DNA of 64,000 bases from Desulforamulus ruminis DSM 2154 (GCF_000215085.1 NC_015589.1:930001-994000); one strand, 5' to 3'. Shown: positions 8,541 through 18,021, counted from the first letter of the stretch. Made by a program: numbers and translations. The notes: a model not told the origin generated them from the letters alone.

Positions 8541-9403
8541 AATCCCTTTCCCGGGGTGTGGCTATTGCTCCCGGCACCTGCGGCGAATTGGTACAGGGAG
8601 CCATTCAGGGGGAACCCTTTTTGGTCACCTGCCCGGTGGATTTATGGAGTGAGGTTACGGTTGAACTGAATCCCGGAAAATGCCCCGACGGGTATTTGGA
8701 TAAATCCAGCAGTGCCTTAAAACTTACTTTGGATTATCTGGGATTTGCCGCTTCGGATGTTAATATAAAAAGAAAATCCATTTTGCCCGAAGGGAAAGGA
8801 ATGGGCAGCAGTACCGCCGATATAGCGGCTACCTGCCTGGCCACCGCCAGAGCTTTCGGCCGGGAGCTGCCGCCGGAGGTCATATCCAAGATAGCAGCCC
8901 GGATTGAACCCACCGATGGGCAGATGTTTCCGGGGATTGTGATGTGCAACCATATTACAGGGGAGCCCAAAAGGTACCTGGGCAATGCTCCCCCGCTGGA
9001 CCTGGTGATTGCCGATCCGGGCGGCTCGGTGGATACCGTGCTTTTTAACTGCCGTAAGGACTTGGCCAGTAAAAATTTCCAGAAAGAACCCATGATTAAA
9101 CAGGCCTTAGAGTTGGTTACCCGGGGCCTGTTAACGGAAGACTGGGAGATGATGGGACGTGGGGCCACCATCAGCGCCCAGGCCAATCAGGTGGTATTGC
9201 CAAAGCCCCATCTGGCCCAGTGGAGGCAGTGGGCTGCGGAAATGGGGGCGCTGGGGGTGGTGGTGGCTCACAGTGGAACGGTCACAGGGATGATCCTGTC
9301 GCCCCTGAGTCCCCATTGCCGGGAAGTGGCTGATTATATTAAAAAGAAAAAGCCTGAGTGGAAAGTTTGGACCACCACCATGATTAACGGAGGCTTGCGC
9401 TAA
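8492..9403 (+). CDS. pduX: PduX-like L-threonine kinase (GHMP family)
   Basis: This probably phosphorylates L-threonine, the substrate that CobD (next gene) decarboxylates to aminopropanol phosphate for the nucleotide loop. The GHMP-kinase ATP loop LPEGKGMGSSTADIAATC is near residues 96-113. An N-terminal APGTCGELVQG and EPTDGQMFPG, both typical of PduX, are also present. The start overlaps cobS and its SD (GGGGAG) is rather far upstream, so a slightly later start is possible. The enzyme name follows family and position; homoserine kinase is the main alternative but fits the context poorly. Confidence 0.85.
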   Translation: MDDIDNSYRSTDSISIESLSRGVAIAPGTCGELVQGAIQGEPFLVTCPVDLWSEVTVELNPGKCPDGYLDKSSSALKLTLDYLGFAASDVNIKRKSILPEGKGMGSSTADIAATCLATARAFGRELPPEVISKIAARIEPTDGQMFPGIVMCNHITGEPKRYLGNAPPLDLVIADPGGSVDTVLFNCRKDLASKNFQKEPMIKQALELVTRGLLTEDWEMMGRGATISAQANQVVLPKPHLAQWRQWAAEMGALGVVVAHSGTVTGMILSPLSPHCREVADYIKKKKPEWKVWTTTMINGGLR

Positions 9404-9416
9404 AGGAGACGAAGGA

Positions 9417-10505
9417 ATGAGGGGTCACGGTGGAAATATCTGGCGGGCTGGTAAGATGTATGGGATTGAACCGGAAAAAATCCTGGATTTCAGTGCCAGC
9501 ATCAATCCTTTAGGGCCTTCCCCCATGGCCATGGAGGCGCTGGAAAAGGCTTTGCCCTTGATTCGGCATTATCCGGAGCCCCAGGCGGACTCCCTGCGTC
9601 GGGAACTGGCATCCTGCACCGGTGTGCCGGAGGAATTCCTGCTATTGGGCAACGGCGCGGCGGAGTTAATTTATGCTTTGGGCAGGGTTTTGCAGCCCAC
9701 CAGGGTGCTGCTGCCTGTTCCTACCTTCCATGAGTATGCCGGCGCTTTTAAGGACAGTCCTCTGGTTGAAGTTGTCCTGGATGAAAAAGATGATTTTAAG
9801 ATAAAATTGGCTCTGCTTGCGGACCGGCTGCGACAGAGGGATCTGGTCATTCTTTGCAATCCCAATAATCCCACCGGGCAGCTCCTATTGCTTAAGGACC
9901 TGCGGGAGTTTCTACAAAGGGTCCGGGATGCGGGAGCCAGCTTGCTGTTGGATGAGGCTTTCATGGATTTTGTTGTTCCTCAGCATTCTTTGCTGCCGGA
10001 GGTGGGGAAAAGCTCCGGCTTGATGGTTTTACGATCCCTAACCAAATTTTTTGCCCTACCGGGATTACGACTGGGTTATCTGGCGGCAGAACCGGAGATA
10101 ATTGATCGGTTGGCTAAGCAATTGCCCCCCTGGCGGGTTAATTATCTGGCTCAGGTGGCGGCAAGCGCTTCTTTAAAGGATGTTTCTTATATGGAAAAGA
10201 CGTTACAAATCATTCGTTGCCAACGGGACTTTTTGATCGAGGGATTGCAAAGGATTCCCGGCCTTCGTCCCTTAAGATCAGCGGCTAATTTTATTTTGGT
10301 TAATTGTAGCGCTACAGGCTGTCGGGCCAGCGATATTCAGGCCTTTCTTGGCCCCCGGGGAATTTTGCTGCGAACCTGTTCTAATTTTCAGGGGCTGGGA
10401 AACGGTTATTTTAGACTGGCGGTTCGCTCAGGGGAAGAAAACCGGCGGCTGCTGACTGAATTAGCGGAATTCATCAAAGGAACTCATCGAAGGACAGATC
10501 CATGA
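9417..10505 (+). CDS. cobD: Threonine-phosphate decarboxylase CobD (PLP-dependent)
   Basis: A class II aminotransferase-fold PLP enzyme making (R)-1-amino-2-propanol phosphate from L-threonine phosphate. The N-terminus HGGNIWRAGKMYGI with DFSASINPLGP is the CobD signature. LCNPNNPTGQ, DEAFMDF and the PLP-lysine region RSLTKFFALPGLRLGY follow in order. It is 362 aa, with a strong AAAGGAGACGAAGGA SD. This is the last gene of the cobalamin operon; an intrinsic terminator follows within 50 bp. Confidence 0.93.
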   Translation: MRGHGGNIWRAGKMYGIEPEKILDFSASINPLGPSPMAMEALEKALPLIRHYPEPQADSLRRELASCTGVPEEFLLLGNGAAELIYALGRVLQPTRVLLPVPTFHEYAGAFKDSPLVEVVLDEKDDFKIKLALLADRLRQRDLVILCNPNNPTGQLLLLKDLREFLQRVRDAGASLLLDEAFMDFVVPQHSLLPEVGKSSGLMVLRSLTKFFALPGLRLGYLAAEPEIIDRLAKQLPPWRVNYLAQVAASASLKDVSYMEKTLQIIRCQRDFLIEGLQRIPGLRPLRSAANFILVNCSATGCRASDIQAFLGPRGILLRTCSNFQGLGNGYFRLAVRSGEENRRLLTELAEFIKGTHRRTDP

Positions 10506-10548
10506 AATCAGAACTTACAAAGTTTTTATACATATTGAATCTTCTATG

Positions 10549-10577
10549 AACCCTCCGGAAACCGGAGGGTTCTTTTA
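10549..10577 (+). terminator. Intrinsic terminator of the cobalamin operon
   Basis: A perfect 10-bp stem (AACCCTCCGG / CCGGAGGGTT) with a three-base AAA loop is followed by CTTTTATAA. It lies 44 bp after the cobD stop. The remaining ~220 bp up to the next gene are AT-rich and hold no recognised element beyond a probable promoter for the diguanylate cyclase gene. Confidence 0.9.
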
Positions 10578-10802
10578 TAAACGATGTCTTTGTAAAATCC
10601 CAGTTCAATTTAAAAAAATTTGTTGTTTACAATTCTACTGAAACGGTTTTTGCAAACCTTTAACGTTTTAGAAGTTAATTCTTTTATCTATTAGGTTTTT
10701 AGCAATTAGTCTTTTATAGAATTAACGATAAATTTTAATGTCCAATATTCTACTTTTGCCAGAAATACGTTAAGATTAAGAGAAAAACCTTGTGAGGCAT
10801 CC

Positions 10803-12026
10803 ATGAGGAAGCTTAAATTGTCCTCGCCATTACGCATATTTTTAGTTTCTTTTATCGCCATGGCTGTAACCATGGCCACATTGGGCTACTCAACCTATTT
10901 TGTATGTTACAAATTATTGGAAGAGGACCTGGGGCTTCGGGCACAGGCTACCGCCCAAGTGGCGGCCCACCTTGTTTCGGTGGACGACCATTTGATTAAG
11001 GAAATGATGGGGCTGGATATCCGGAGTTCTCAAAAGCACCCCGCAGTATTGGAATTTAAGAGAAAAATGGCCCCGATTATCAAAGAAAACGGAATTAAGT
11101 ATATTTATGTGGAAACACGCTTGAAGGGCGATGAAATCCGTTATTTTGTATCCCCGGATGAAGAACGGCAATTCGGGGAACCGCCCGGAACCCCTCTGCA
11201 GTATTTTTACGTTTTAACCAGCGAGGATGAGAGTCAATACCGCAACCGGGACCGCTTTGATGTAGAAGATCCTTTAAGGGAAAGGGCCTATAAAGAGAAA
11301 AAACCCATGTACTACAAGCCCATGCGCAGCAAGTGGGGGCAGCTTCTTAGCGGCTACGCCCCCCTTTATGATCAGGAAAAGCGTTTTGTGGGGTTCCTTG
11401 GGGTGGATATTGCCGAAGATCATTTCATCGGTTCGGTTCGTTATATAAGGAATATCATCTTTTTAAGTTACGGCATCCTGGTGCTGGTAGGGGGGATTTT
11501 TCTCTACCGGGCTTCCCGACTGTTAAGCAAGCCCATGTATATTGACGGGCTAACCGGGTTGTATAACCACCGTTATATGCAGGTTCGGCTGGAAGAGGAA
11601 ATCAGCCGTGCCATAAGATATAAAAGAACCTTAACTCTACTAATGCTGGATTTGGATTTTTTTAAAAGCATTAACGACCGGTACGGCCATATTGCCGGGG
11701 ATTTGGTGCTAAAGAGCCTATCCGCCGTCATTGTGGAGAATTTAAGAGAAGGGGATATCAGTTGCCGTTACGGGGGAGAGGAACTTGTCGTCATTTTACC
11801 GGAAACGGACCTAAAGGAGGGAACCCCGGTGGCCGAGCGCTTGCGCAAAGCCATTGAGTCTACTCCCTTCCATCTGTCTCCCGGCTGTCCGCCCATTCAA
11901 CTGACCGTGAGCATCGGTATTGCTGAACTGATGGAGGGAGACACCGGGCAAAGCCTTTTGCAAAGGGCGGATGAGGCGCTGTATTTAGCGAAAAGTCATG
12001 GACGCAACCGGTGTAATTGCTGTTAA
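10803..12026 (+). CDS. Membrane-bound diguanylate cyclase with extracytoplasmic sensor region
   Basis: This makes the second messenger c-di-GMP in response to an outside signal. Residues ~9-30 form the first membrane helix. Residues ~40-205 form an extracytoplasmic region that looks Cache-like (IKYIYVETRL; GYAPLYD; FVGFLGVDIAED). A second helix lies at ~207-225, and the GGDEF domain from ~236 (DGLTGLYNHRYM). The active-site motif is GGEEL at 314-318, a functional variant. An RxxD inhibitory site (REGD) sits exactly five residues before it, suggesting product feedback. The gene stands alone after a terminator. The ligand cannot be told from sequence. Confidence 0.9.
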   Translation: MRKLKLSSPLRIFLVSFIAMAVTMATLGYSTYFVCYKLLEEDLGLRAQATAQVAAHLVSVDDHLIKEMMGLDIRSSQKHPAVLEFKRKMAPIIKENGIKYIYVETRLKGDEIRYFVSPDEERQFGEPPGTPLQYFYVLTSEDESQYRNRDRFDVEDPLRERAYKEKKPMYYKPMRSKWGQLLSGYAPLYDQEKRFVGFLGVDIAEDHFIGSVRYIRNIIFLSYGILVLVGGIFLYRASRLLSKPMYIDGLTGLYNHRYMQVRLEEEISRAIRYKRTLTLLMLDLDFFKSINDRYGHIAGDLVLKSLSAVIVENLREGDISCRYGGEELVVILPETDLKEGTPVAERLRKAIESTPFHLSPGCPPIQLTVSIGIAELMEGDTGQSLLQRADEALYLAKSHGRNRCNCC

Positions 12027-12037
12027 AAAATTAGTTA

Positions 12038-12063
12038 TTGCCCCGGAGTGATTCCGGGGATTA
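12038..12063 (+). terminator. Probable terminator after the diguanylate cyclase gene
   Basis: A GC-rich hairpin (CCCCGGA-GTGAT-TCCGGGG) is followed by ATTAATTATTT. The U-tract is imperfect, so termination may be partial. Confidence 0.5.
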
Positions 12064-12172
12064 ATTATTTCCGGACGATCCGGGTATCCTAGTTTATGAA
12101 ACATTGGCGAAAACCTTCTCTTATGGTAAAGTTTATAAAGGATTAGCATTTTTGCGGCTGGGAGTGTGGAGC

Positions 12173-14587
12173 TTGGCAGTAAAAGACAGAGAACAAATTA
12201 AAAGCAAAATTCTAGCGGAATTGCCCGAGGATGAACCGGTAAAGTTGGTGGACCTGTTGTTGAAATTAAGAATAAACCCGCAAAATTTGATTGCAGGCCT
12301 TCAGTCCTTGGTAGCCAATCGTCTGCTTAAAGTTGCGCGGGTCAAAAAAACCGGAGCGCCCATGGATGAGGTCTGGATTGCCCGCAACGAGGTTGCGGAA
12401 AGTGAGTTGACGGAGGCTGGCGAGGGAGATTGGTTGTATAACCCCCAGTTGCTTGCCGTAAAGCAGCGTCAACTGGCTTCCTTGTTGGGAGACGACAGCA
12501 AAGGAAAAATTATTGGGTTGCTGGAGGATGGCCGGCCTCGGACTTTGGCTGAAATGAAGCTCCAGTTGGGAAGTGAGGAACTGCCTCCTCTGGGCGGCAT
12601 CGCCCAAATCCTTGAACTGCCCGACGGCAGGGTCACCCTTTGTACCACGGCTGTTGGAAAGGCAGAGCTGGAGCGCCGCCAGCAGGAGCAGCAATTATTA
12701 CGGGAAAAGTTAAAGGATCAAGAAAGCAAACTGAAAGATTTGTTCCGGGACGGGAAATCCGCTTCCCGGGAGGAACTGGAAGCGGCCTTGCAGGGACCTG
12801 TTCTGCCGGGGGTGAAATATCCGGTTGTACGGCTGGTAAACGGAAGATATGCTCAGGCCGACAGTCCGGCAGCCTGGGAGGACATGGCTGACTATGTGGC
12901 CGCGCGCGGGCCCCTCTCCATGGAGGAAATTGTAAGGAAATTTAAAATTCACAGCAGTTTGGTGGCTGACCTTCGGGGCGGCAAAGAAAAGGAGCCCTTT
13001 ATCCGGCTTCCCAACGGCACCATCACCACCTCTGGAACGCCCGAAGGACGGGCGGAGTTGACCCGCCGGCAGGTGGGGCTGGGATTAAAAGAGAGGCTGG
13101 AGGACTTCTATCGTCGGCAGCCCTTTTTCAATCTGGGACAGATTTTGGACAGCCCTGAACAAAGGGAGACAGCCATCCAGATGATTCGGAGCGACGGCTG
13201 TTACAGGATCAATGTGCAGGGGGTGGGTCTTTGGACTTCCCCCTATCCTCATTCGCCCAGAATCATTGCCCAGGAACTTAAACGGCTGACCGGCCTGCAT
13301 CTGGAAGCGGGTGAAGGGCCGGACATGGTGCCTTTAACCATGATTGCCTCGCGCTCCATGACGGTGGCGGAAGCGGCCGATAAGCTTAAGCTGAGGGAAG
13401 AGGATATCTTGAACCTGTGTGAACTGGAAGAGCTTTCTTCCTTCCGGCTGGACGGAAACAGAAGGTTATGGAAGGATGAAGTTCGGGATATTAAATACCG
13501 TTCAGATTTACATAAGCTGGTTAAAGGCGCGTCTAAACTAACCACCCTGGAGGCGGCCGATCTTCTGGAGACAACGCCGGAGCAGGTACGCCGGCTGGTC
13601 CGGGAAGGATATATAAAATCCGCCGGAGAAGCAAAATCTGAAAGCGGCCGGAGCGGCATTCTGGTGCGCCGCGGAGATATACAATCCATTAAGGAACGGC
13701 TGCCCGGAATTGAACACGAATGGTCTCTGGCCACCCGGCAGCCTAAAAGGGAAACTGCCTCTAAAGTAACCCGTCGGGAAAAAGCGCCCGTGGGCAAGAA
13801 ACGGCCCCGCAGGGCGGCGGCTCCGCCGGCCTTGACCGGGCCGGTGGAATTGGATGATTTTCAAAAGCAGGCCATCCAGGCGGCCCTGGTCGGTCGTAAT
13901 GTTCTGGTGGCAGCCCCCACCGGCACCGGCAAGACCGTCATCGCTGAAAGATTAATTGAAGCGGTCATTGAAAGAGGGAAGGCGGCTGTCTATACCTCCC
14001 CCCTCAAGGCCCTCAGCAATCAAAAGTTTGTTGATTTTCGCCAGGTATTTGGGGAGGATATGGTGGGGCTGGTAACCGGGGATATCTCCATTAATCCCTA
14101 TGCCCCTCTTTTAATCATGACTACGGAAATATTTCGCAACCGGTGCTTTTCCGAGCCGGAAGGATTGGATGACATCGCCTGCGTAGTCTTTGATGAAATT
14201 CATTATTTAGACGACCCTGAAAGAGGGACCGCCTGGGAGGAAAGCATCATTTTTGCTCCGCCCCATATTAAATTTTTAGGCCTTTCGGCCACCGTACCCA
14301 ACATTCAGGAAATTGCCGACTGGATGGGCGAGGTACGGGGTGAGCCGGTGGAGGTTGTGGTAGAGACCAACCGGGCAGTTCCCCTTGCCATCAACTGGAT
14401 TACTTCCGATGGGGCAGTATTGGATGAAGACGAGGCCAGAGAATACGTTGAAGAGGCCGTCAGGAAGCGGGCCCAGGAAAAAAAGGCTGAACGGCAGGCT
14501 GCCAGAGAAGAGGAATTTGAACAAAGGAGCAGGAGGTGGAGTAAGCGTGGAGCGCGTCGAAGCAGAAAACCCGTCCGTAGCCATTGA
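12173..14587 (+). CDS. N-terminal half of a Ski2-like DExH-box helicase (winged-helix repeats + RecA1)
   Basis: An ATP-dependent RNA/DNA helicase first half. Residues 1-~560 hold repeated small helical or winged-helix units, including two excisionase/MerR-like HTH pieces (MTVAEAADKLKL; LTTLEAADLLETTPEQVRRL). The RecA1 domain has Walker A AAPTGTGKT at ~580-588, DEIH at ~674-677 and motif III SAT near 705. RecA2 is missing from this frame: the protein ends about 20 residues into a basic linker, and RecA2 continues in the next, +1-shifted frame. I prefer TTG 12173 (SD GGGAG) over TTG 12104, which has no SD. The halves may form a two-subunit enzyme, or the gene is frameshifted. Confidence 0.8.
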   Translation: MAVKDREQIKSKILAELPEDEPVKLVDLLLKLRINPQNLIAGLQSLVANRLLKVARVKKTGAPMDEVWIARNEVAESELTEAGEGDWLYNPQLLAVKQRQLASLLGDDSKGKIIGLLEDGRPRTLAEMKLQLGSEELPPLGGIAQILELPDGRVTLCTTAVGKAELERRQQEQQLLREKLKDQESKLKDLFRDGKSASREELEAALQGPVLPGVKYPVVRLVNGRYAQADSPAAWEDMADYVAARGPLSMEEIVRKFKIHSSLVADLRGGKEKEPFIRLPNGTITTSGTPEGRAELTRRQVGLGLKERLEDFYRRQPFFNLGQILDSPEQRETAIQMIRSDGCYRINVQGVGLWTSPYPHSPRIIAQELKRLTGLHLEAGEGPDMVPLTMIASRSMTVAEAADKLKLREEDILNLCELEELSSFRLDGNRRLWKDEVRDIKYRSDLHKLVKGASKLTTLEAADLLETTPEQVRRLVREGYIKSAGEAKSESGRSGILVRRGDIQSIKERLPGIEHEWSLATRQPKRETASKVTRREKAPVGKKRPRRAAAPPALTGPVELDDFQKQAIQAALVGRNVLVAAPTGTGKTVIAERLIEAVIERGKAAVYTSPLKALSNQKFVDFRQVFGEDMVGLVTGDISINPYAPLLIMTTEIFRNRCFSEPEGLDDIACVVFDEIHYLDDPERGTAWEESIIFAPPHIKFLGLSATVPNIQEIADWMGEVRGEPVEVVVETNRAVPLAINWITSDGAVLDEDEAREYVEEAVRKRAQEKKAERQAAREEEFEQRSRRWSKRGARRSRKPVRSH

Positions 14588-16103
14588 GGCTGTTCAGGAT
14601 CATCTCCCTGCTTTATATTTTGTTTTTGGCCGGGCCCGTACCGAAGAACTGGCCTCGGAATTGGGCCGGGAATGGGACTTTTTATTTCAAGATGAAAAGG
14701 AAAAAGTGCTGCAAGCCATTGAAGAAACCGAAAGGGAACACCCGGAGATATTTCAGCGGGGGCACCGGAGGATTTTGCGGAAATTGCTTCAACAAGGGAT
14801 TGGTTATCACCATGCCGGACTTTCACCCATTTTAAAGAATCTGGTGGAAAGGCTTTATGAGAACCGGTTGTTGTGGGTGCTGTTTTGTACCGAAACCTTT
14901 GCCGCCGGTGTAAATTTCCCCGCCGCCACCACCTTGTTTTATTCCTGCCGCAAGTGGGACGGCAAAGAATTCCGCACGCTGATGAACCGGGAATTTTTCC
15001 AGATGGCGGGCCGAGCCGGACGAAGGGGTTTTGACCGGGTAGGTCATGTTTACATTAAAATTGATGATAAATTTCCGGAGCAAACAGGATTTTTTAATGA
15101 AGGCGAAGTGGAATCGGTCTATGGCCGGTTGACCATTTCCCCCAACACCGTATTAAGCCTGCTTAAGTGGAAAACCGATGAGGAAATTGAGCAGTTTTTA
15201 ACACAAAACTTTTCTGCCTATCAGGAACGACGTTCGGAACGGGAAATTCAAGGACTGTTGGAACAGCTCAAAGGCCGGCACGGGCAGATGGAGGCTTATT
15301 TTTGCGACCAGCGGGGAGAAGCTTCCTGTCCTTTGCAGAGAAGAAAACTCATCCGGGAACAGAAACGGCTAAAGTCGGCCAAATATAAAAATCGTCCCGG
15401 TTCCAGGGAGAGAATCAATGAAATAAAAAGGTTTTTAGCGGAAAACCAAGCCCAAAGATGCCTGCATGAGGTTTGCGCCGATGCCCGGGATGAACAGGAG
15501 GCATTAAACTATCAGCGGGCAGGGCTAATGAATCAGATGAATGCCATTAAACAACAGACCCGAAGATACATCCAGGAATATCAGTTTGTTAAAAGCGTTC
15601 TGGAAAAGCTGGGCTATATTCATGACCGGGAGTTTTATGCCCGGGGGAACTTTGCCCTGGAACTGCATGTTCAGGAAATTTTTATTACTGAACTGGTTTT
15701 CTCCGGATTATTGGAAGAACTGCCCCCGGAAGATGTGGCAGGTATTCTGGCGGGAGTGGATTATGTTCCGGGCCGGCGGGAGTTTGTGCCGGCTCCTCCC
15801 TATGATCCTACTCCGGTGTATGAACTGCGGGAAGAACTGCTGAATGCAGAGGTGCCGCCCCAATTTTTAGTTTGGTCCAATACGCCGGGTTTTGTGGCCC
15901 ATGCCTGGTACAAGGGAGAAAGTTTGAGTTACCTTTTGGAGCATACCAGCCTGCAAGAGGGAGACGTTGTTTCCATTATTCGGCGCTTAATTGATTTGCT
16001 CAGGCAGATTGACGATGCCAGTCACAGCAACCCGCCTCTCCGGGAACGGGTGAGGGAGATTCGTCGGGTTATTGACCGGGACGAAGTGGCTGTGGTTTTT
16101 TAA
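14547..16103 (+). CDS. C-terminal half of the Ski2-like helicase (RecA2, winged helix, DSHCT-like)
   Basis: This 518-aa frame supplies what the preceding gene lacks. YFVFGRARTEELA starts RecA2; GIGYHHAGLSP and TETFAAGVNFPA follow; motif VI QMAGRAGRRG is at ~152-161. The rest is helical with a C-terminal DSHCT-like region. It starts at GTG 14547, preceded at 14531-14537 by GGAGGTG, an excellent SD inside the end of the first half. That argues for real, coupled translation of a second polypeptide. The overlap is 41 bp. A sequencing error or recent frameshift remains possible. A bidirectional terminator follows. Confidence 0.82.
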   Translation: MERVEAENPSVAIEAVQDHLPALYFVFGRARTEELASELGREWDFLFQDEKEKVLQAIEETEREHPEIFQRGHRRILRKLLQQGIGYHHAGLSPILKNLVERLYENRLLWVLFCTETFAAGVNFPAATTLFYSCRKWDGKEFRTLMNREFFQMAGRAGRRGFDRVGHVYIKIDDKFPEQTGFFNEGEVESVYGRLTISPNTVLSLLKWKTDEEIEQFLTQNFSAYQERRSEREIQGLLEQLKGRHGQMEAYFCDQRGEASCPLQRRKLIREQKRLKSAKYKNRPGSRERINEIKRFLAENQAQRCLHEVCADARDEQEALNYQRAGLMNQMNAIKQQTRRYIQEYQFVKSVLEKLGYIHDREFYARGNFALELHVQEIFITELVFSGLLEELPPEDVAGILAGVDYVPGRREFVPAPPYDPTPVYELREELLNAEVPPQFLVWSNTPGFVAHAWYKGESLSYLLEHTSLQEGDVVSIIRRLIDLLRQIDDASHSNPPLRERVREIRRVIDRDEVAVVF

Positions 16104-16128
16104 GAAAACAGGCCGATCTTTTGGCCAT

Positions 16129-16167
16129 AAGAAAAATCGGAGGTGGTCTCACCTCCGATTTTTCTTA
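16129..16167. terminator. Bidirectional intrinsic terminator
   Basis: A near-perfect palindrome (AAGAAAAATCGGAGGTG, GTCT loop, then its complement) lies between two convergent genes. It has an A/T tract on each side, so it can end transcripts from both strands. Confidence 0.9.
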
Positions 16168-16905
16168 TTTAATGCTGAATTCTACATTTACCACCGCAGT
16201 AATTTCTTTTTCTACAGAAGAAGTATCGTTAATGCCATAATCGGATATTTCATTGGAATCAACGGGGGTTATCTGAAAGACGCCCATTTTGGCCGACCTC
16301 AGGGGTCCGATTTGACTGCCGGTGCTGGAGGCCATTTTTTCCGCCCGCTGCTTGGCGTCTTTGCTGGCTTCGGCCAGCATATTCACCTTTAAATCATTTA
16401 GTTTGGTGTAAAAATACTGGGGGGGCTGAGATTCAAAGATCACACCCTGTTCAATTAACTCGGTGGCTTCCCGGGCCACGGTTGAAATCTTATTGACGTC
16501 CTGAGACTTGATCTCTATGTCCTGGGAAAGCCGATAGCTGGCAATTTGGCCGGTGCTGGCGCCGTTGGCGTTATAAATATATTGAGGAGTGGTGGTAATG
16601 GAAGAAACCACGATACTGTTTTCGGCAATGCCTTTTTGTACTAAATAGTTTTTGACTTTGGCCAGATCCTGTTTGAGGTTGCTATAGGCCACCGGAAGCT
16701 GATCGGATTCCTGATAAAAGGAACCACGCCATACGGCCAGATCCGAAGTAATTTGTTTTTTTGCGGAACCGGTAACCGTAATAAAAGATTTGCTGGCGGT
16801 GTAGTTGGCTAAAGGACGGGATATCAAAATTGCGCATACCACCAGTGCCAAGGACAGGAGGGCGGCTGAGATGACCAGATAATGACTTCGGTTGTTTTGC
16901 TCCAT
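16165..16905 (-). CDS. SIMPL-domain (DUF541) membrane-anchored protein
   Basis: A single N-terminal membrane helix (about residues 10-30) is followed by an extracytoplasmic SIMPL domain. FITVTGSAKKQITSDLAVWRGSF opens the domain. The helical IPQYIYNANG/YRLSQDIEI region and the AEASKDAKQRAEKMASSTGSQIG stretch are typical of the family (YggE/BP26-like). The biochemical role of the family is unclear; members are linked to envelope stress. It is monocistronic by appearance, with an SD (GGAGGAATTTTT) before ATG. The protein has 246 aa and no repeats. Confidence 0.85.
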   Translation of the reverse strand: MEQNNRSHYLVISAALLSLALVVCAILISRPLANYTASKSFITVTGSAKKQITSDLAVWRGSFYQESDQLPVAYSNLKQDLAKVKNYLVQKGIAENSIVVSSITTTPQYIYNANGASTGQIASYRLSQDIEIKSQDVNKISTVAREATELIEQGVIFESQPPQYFYTKLNDLKVNMLAEASKDAKQRAEKMASSTGSQIGPLRSAKMGVFQITPVDSNEISDYGINDTSSVEKEITAVVNVEFSIK

Positions 16906-17225
16906 AAAAATTCCTCCATTTAGAATAAATTGGAAAAACGCGCCATGGTTTTGGCTTTAACACCCCCCATCTTTTTTTCATAAGTTTGACAGATTTTCAT
17001 AAAAAATGTAACAGGTTAATTTAAAAATATTTATAATTTTCCATTGCTACGTTATTTCGTGAAAAAATAAGGGATTTATTTTGTCCCCCTACTTATTTAA
17101 TCCACAAAGGGTGTTAGATAGTATTTATTTAGTTGTCATATTAACTTAAAAAATATTACTATGTATTTCGTAAGTATAATGCCCTAAGACACATCGCGGG
17201 GCAATGAAAAGGAAAGGGGAGTCTT
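16906..17225. other. AT-rich divergent intergenic region with promoters
   Basis: The 320-bp region between a leftward and a rightward gene is AT-rich. A TATAAT-like hexamer (AAGTATAATG near 17174-17183) lies about 40 bp before the CAP-domain gene. The leader GGGGCAATGAAAAGGAAAGGGGAG holds its SD. I see no recognised riboswitch. Confidence 0.5.
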
Positions 17226-17975
17226 ATGAAGTCCATCGTAAAATTGTTAACCGGTTTCTTTGCATCCGCATTTGTTTTTGCATTGGCACTGACGGTTCCC
17301 GGCATCGGCTCCGCTGAGGCCTATACCAGTTACTCAAATAGCAGCAGTAACTATACCTATTATGGCCACAGCTCCAGTTATGCTCAACCCAGCAACAATA
17401 CCCAGTCCGCTAACTATAGCAATTACAGCAAAGGCAGCAACTACACCAATTATAGCAACTATACCAAGTATGGCAACTCTCAAGCCAGCAACTATACCAA
17501 CTACACCAATTATCAGAAACCTACTTATAATACCCCTGGACAGTCCACGTCCAACCCCGGCCAAGTGACCAATCCATCCTCTCCCGGCAGCGTTAGTACC
17601 TCTGATGAGCAGGCCATGTTGAATCTGATCAACAAGGAACGTGCCGCAGCGGGTCTGAAGCCCCTGACCATGGATGCCGCCCTGAGCCAAGTGGCCCGGA
17701 TGAAGGCGGAGGATATGATTAGAAATAATTATTTTTCCCATCAATCCCCTACCTATGGTTCTCCCTTTGATATGATGAAGAGCAACGGGATTACCTATCG
17801 TTACGCCGGGGAAAACTTAGCCGGCGCGCCGGATGTCAACACGGCCCACACCAACTTAATGAATTCTTCCGGCCACAGGGCCAATATCTTAAAGTCTGAA
17901 TATACCAAGGTCGGCATCGGTTCGGCAAGTGGCGGCTCCTATGGTAAAGTGTTTGTGCAAATGTTTAACGGTTAA
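17226..17975 (+). CDS. Secreted CAP-domain (SCP/YkwD-like) protein with Tyr/Asn/Ser-rich spacer
   Basis: A signal peptide spans residues 1-32 (hydrophobic run ending GSAEA). It is followed by ~95 residues of low-complexity sequence built from NYSNY, NYTNY and NYTKY units. A CAP domain runs from about residue 128 to the end. Its hallmarks are LNLINKERAAAGLKPL, YFSHQSP, GENLAG and SGHRANILK. Bacterial CAP proteins are extracellular, often spore- or wall-associated, and of mostly unknown activity. The Tyr/Asn spacer resembles adhesive or cross-linkable linkers, but this is inference. A strong terminator follows, so it is probably transcribed alone. Confidence 0.88.
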   Translation: MKSIVKLLTGFFASAFVFALALTVPGIGSAEAYTSYSNSSSNYTYYGHSSSYAQPSNNTQSANYSNYSKGSNYTNYSNYTKYGNSQASNYTNYTNYQKPTYNTPGQSTSNPGQVTNPSSPGSVSTSDEQAMLNLINKERAAAGLKPLTMDAALSQVARMKAEDMIRNNYFSHQSPTYGSPFDMMKSNGITYRYAGENLAGAPDVNTAHTNLMNSSGHRANILKSEYTKVGIGSASGGSYGKVFVQMFNG

Positions 17976-18021
17976 GTGTAACCCGTAAACAAAAAAGATC
18001 AATAGGCTCAACGATAAACAA

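Noticed and set aside
14478-14484. A AAA AAG slippery heptamer in the helicase linker, in the dnaX frame
   Set aside because: It would give a -1 shift, but the RecA2 half is in the +1 frame, and a good internal SD/GTG explains the second half better.
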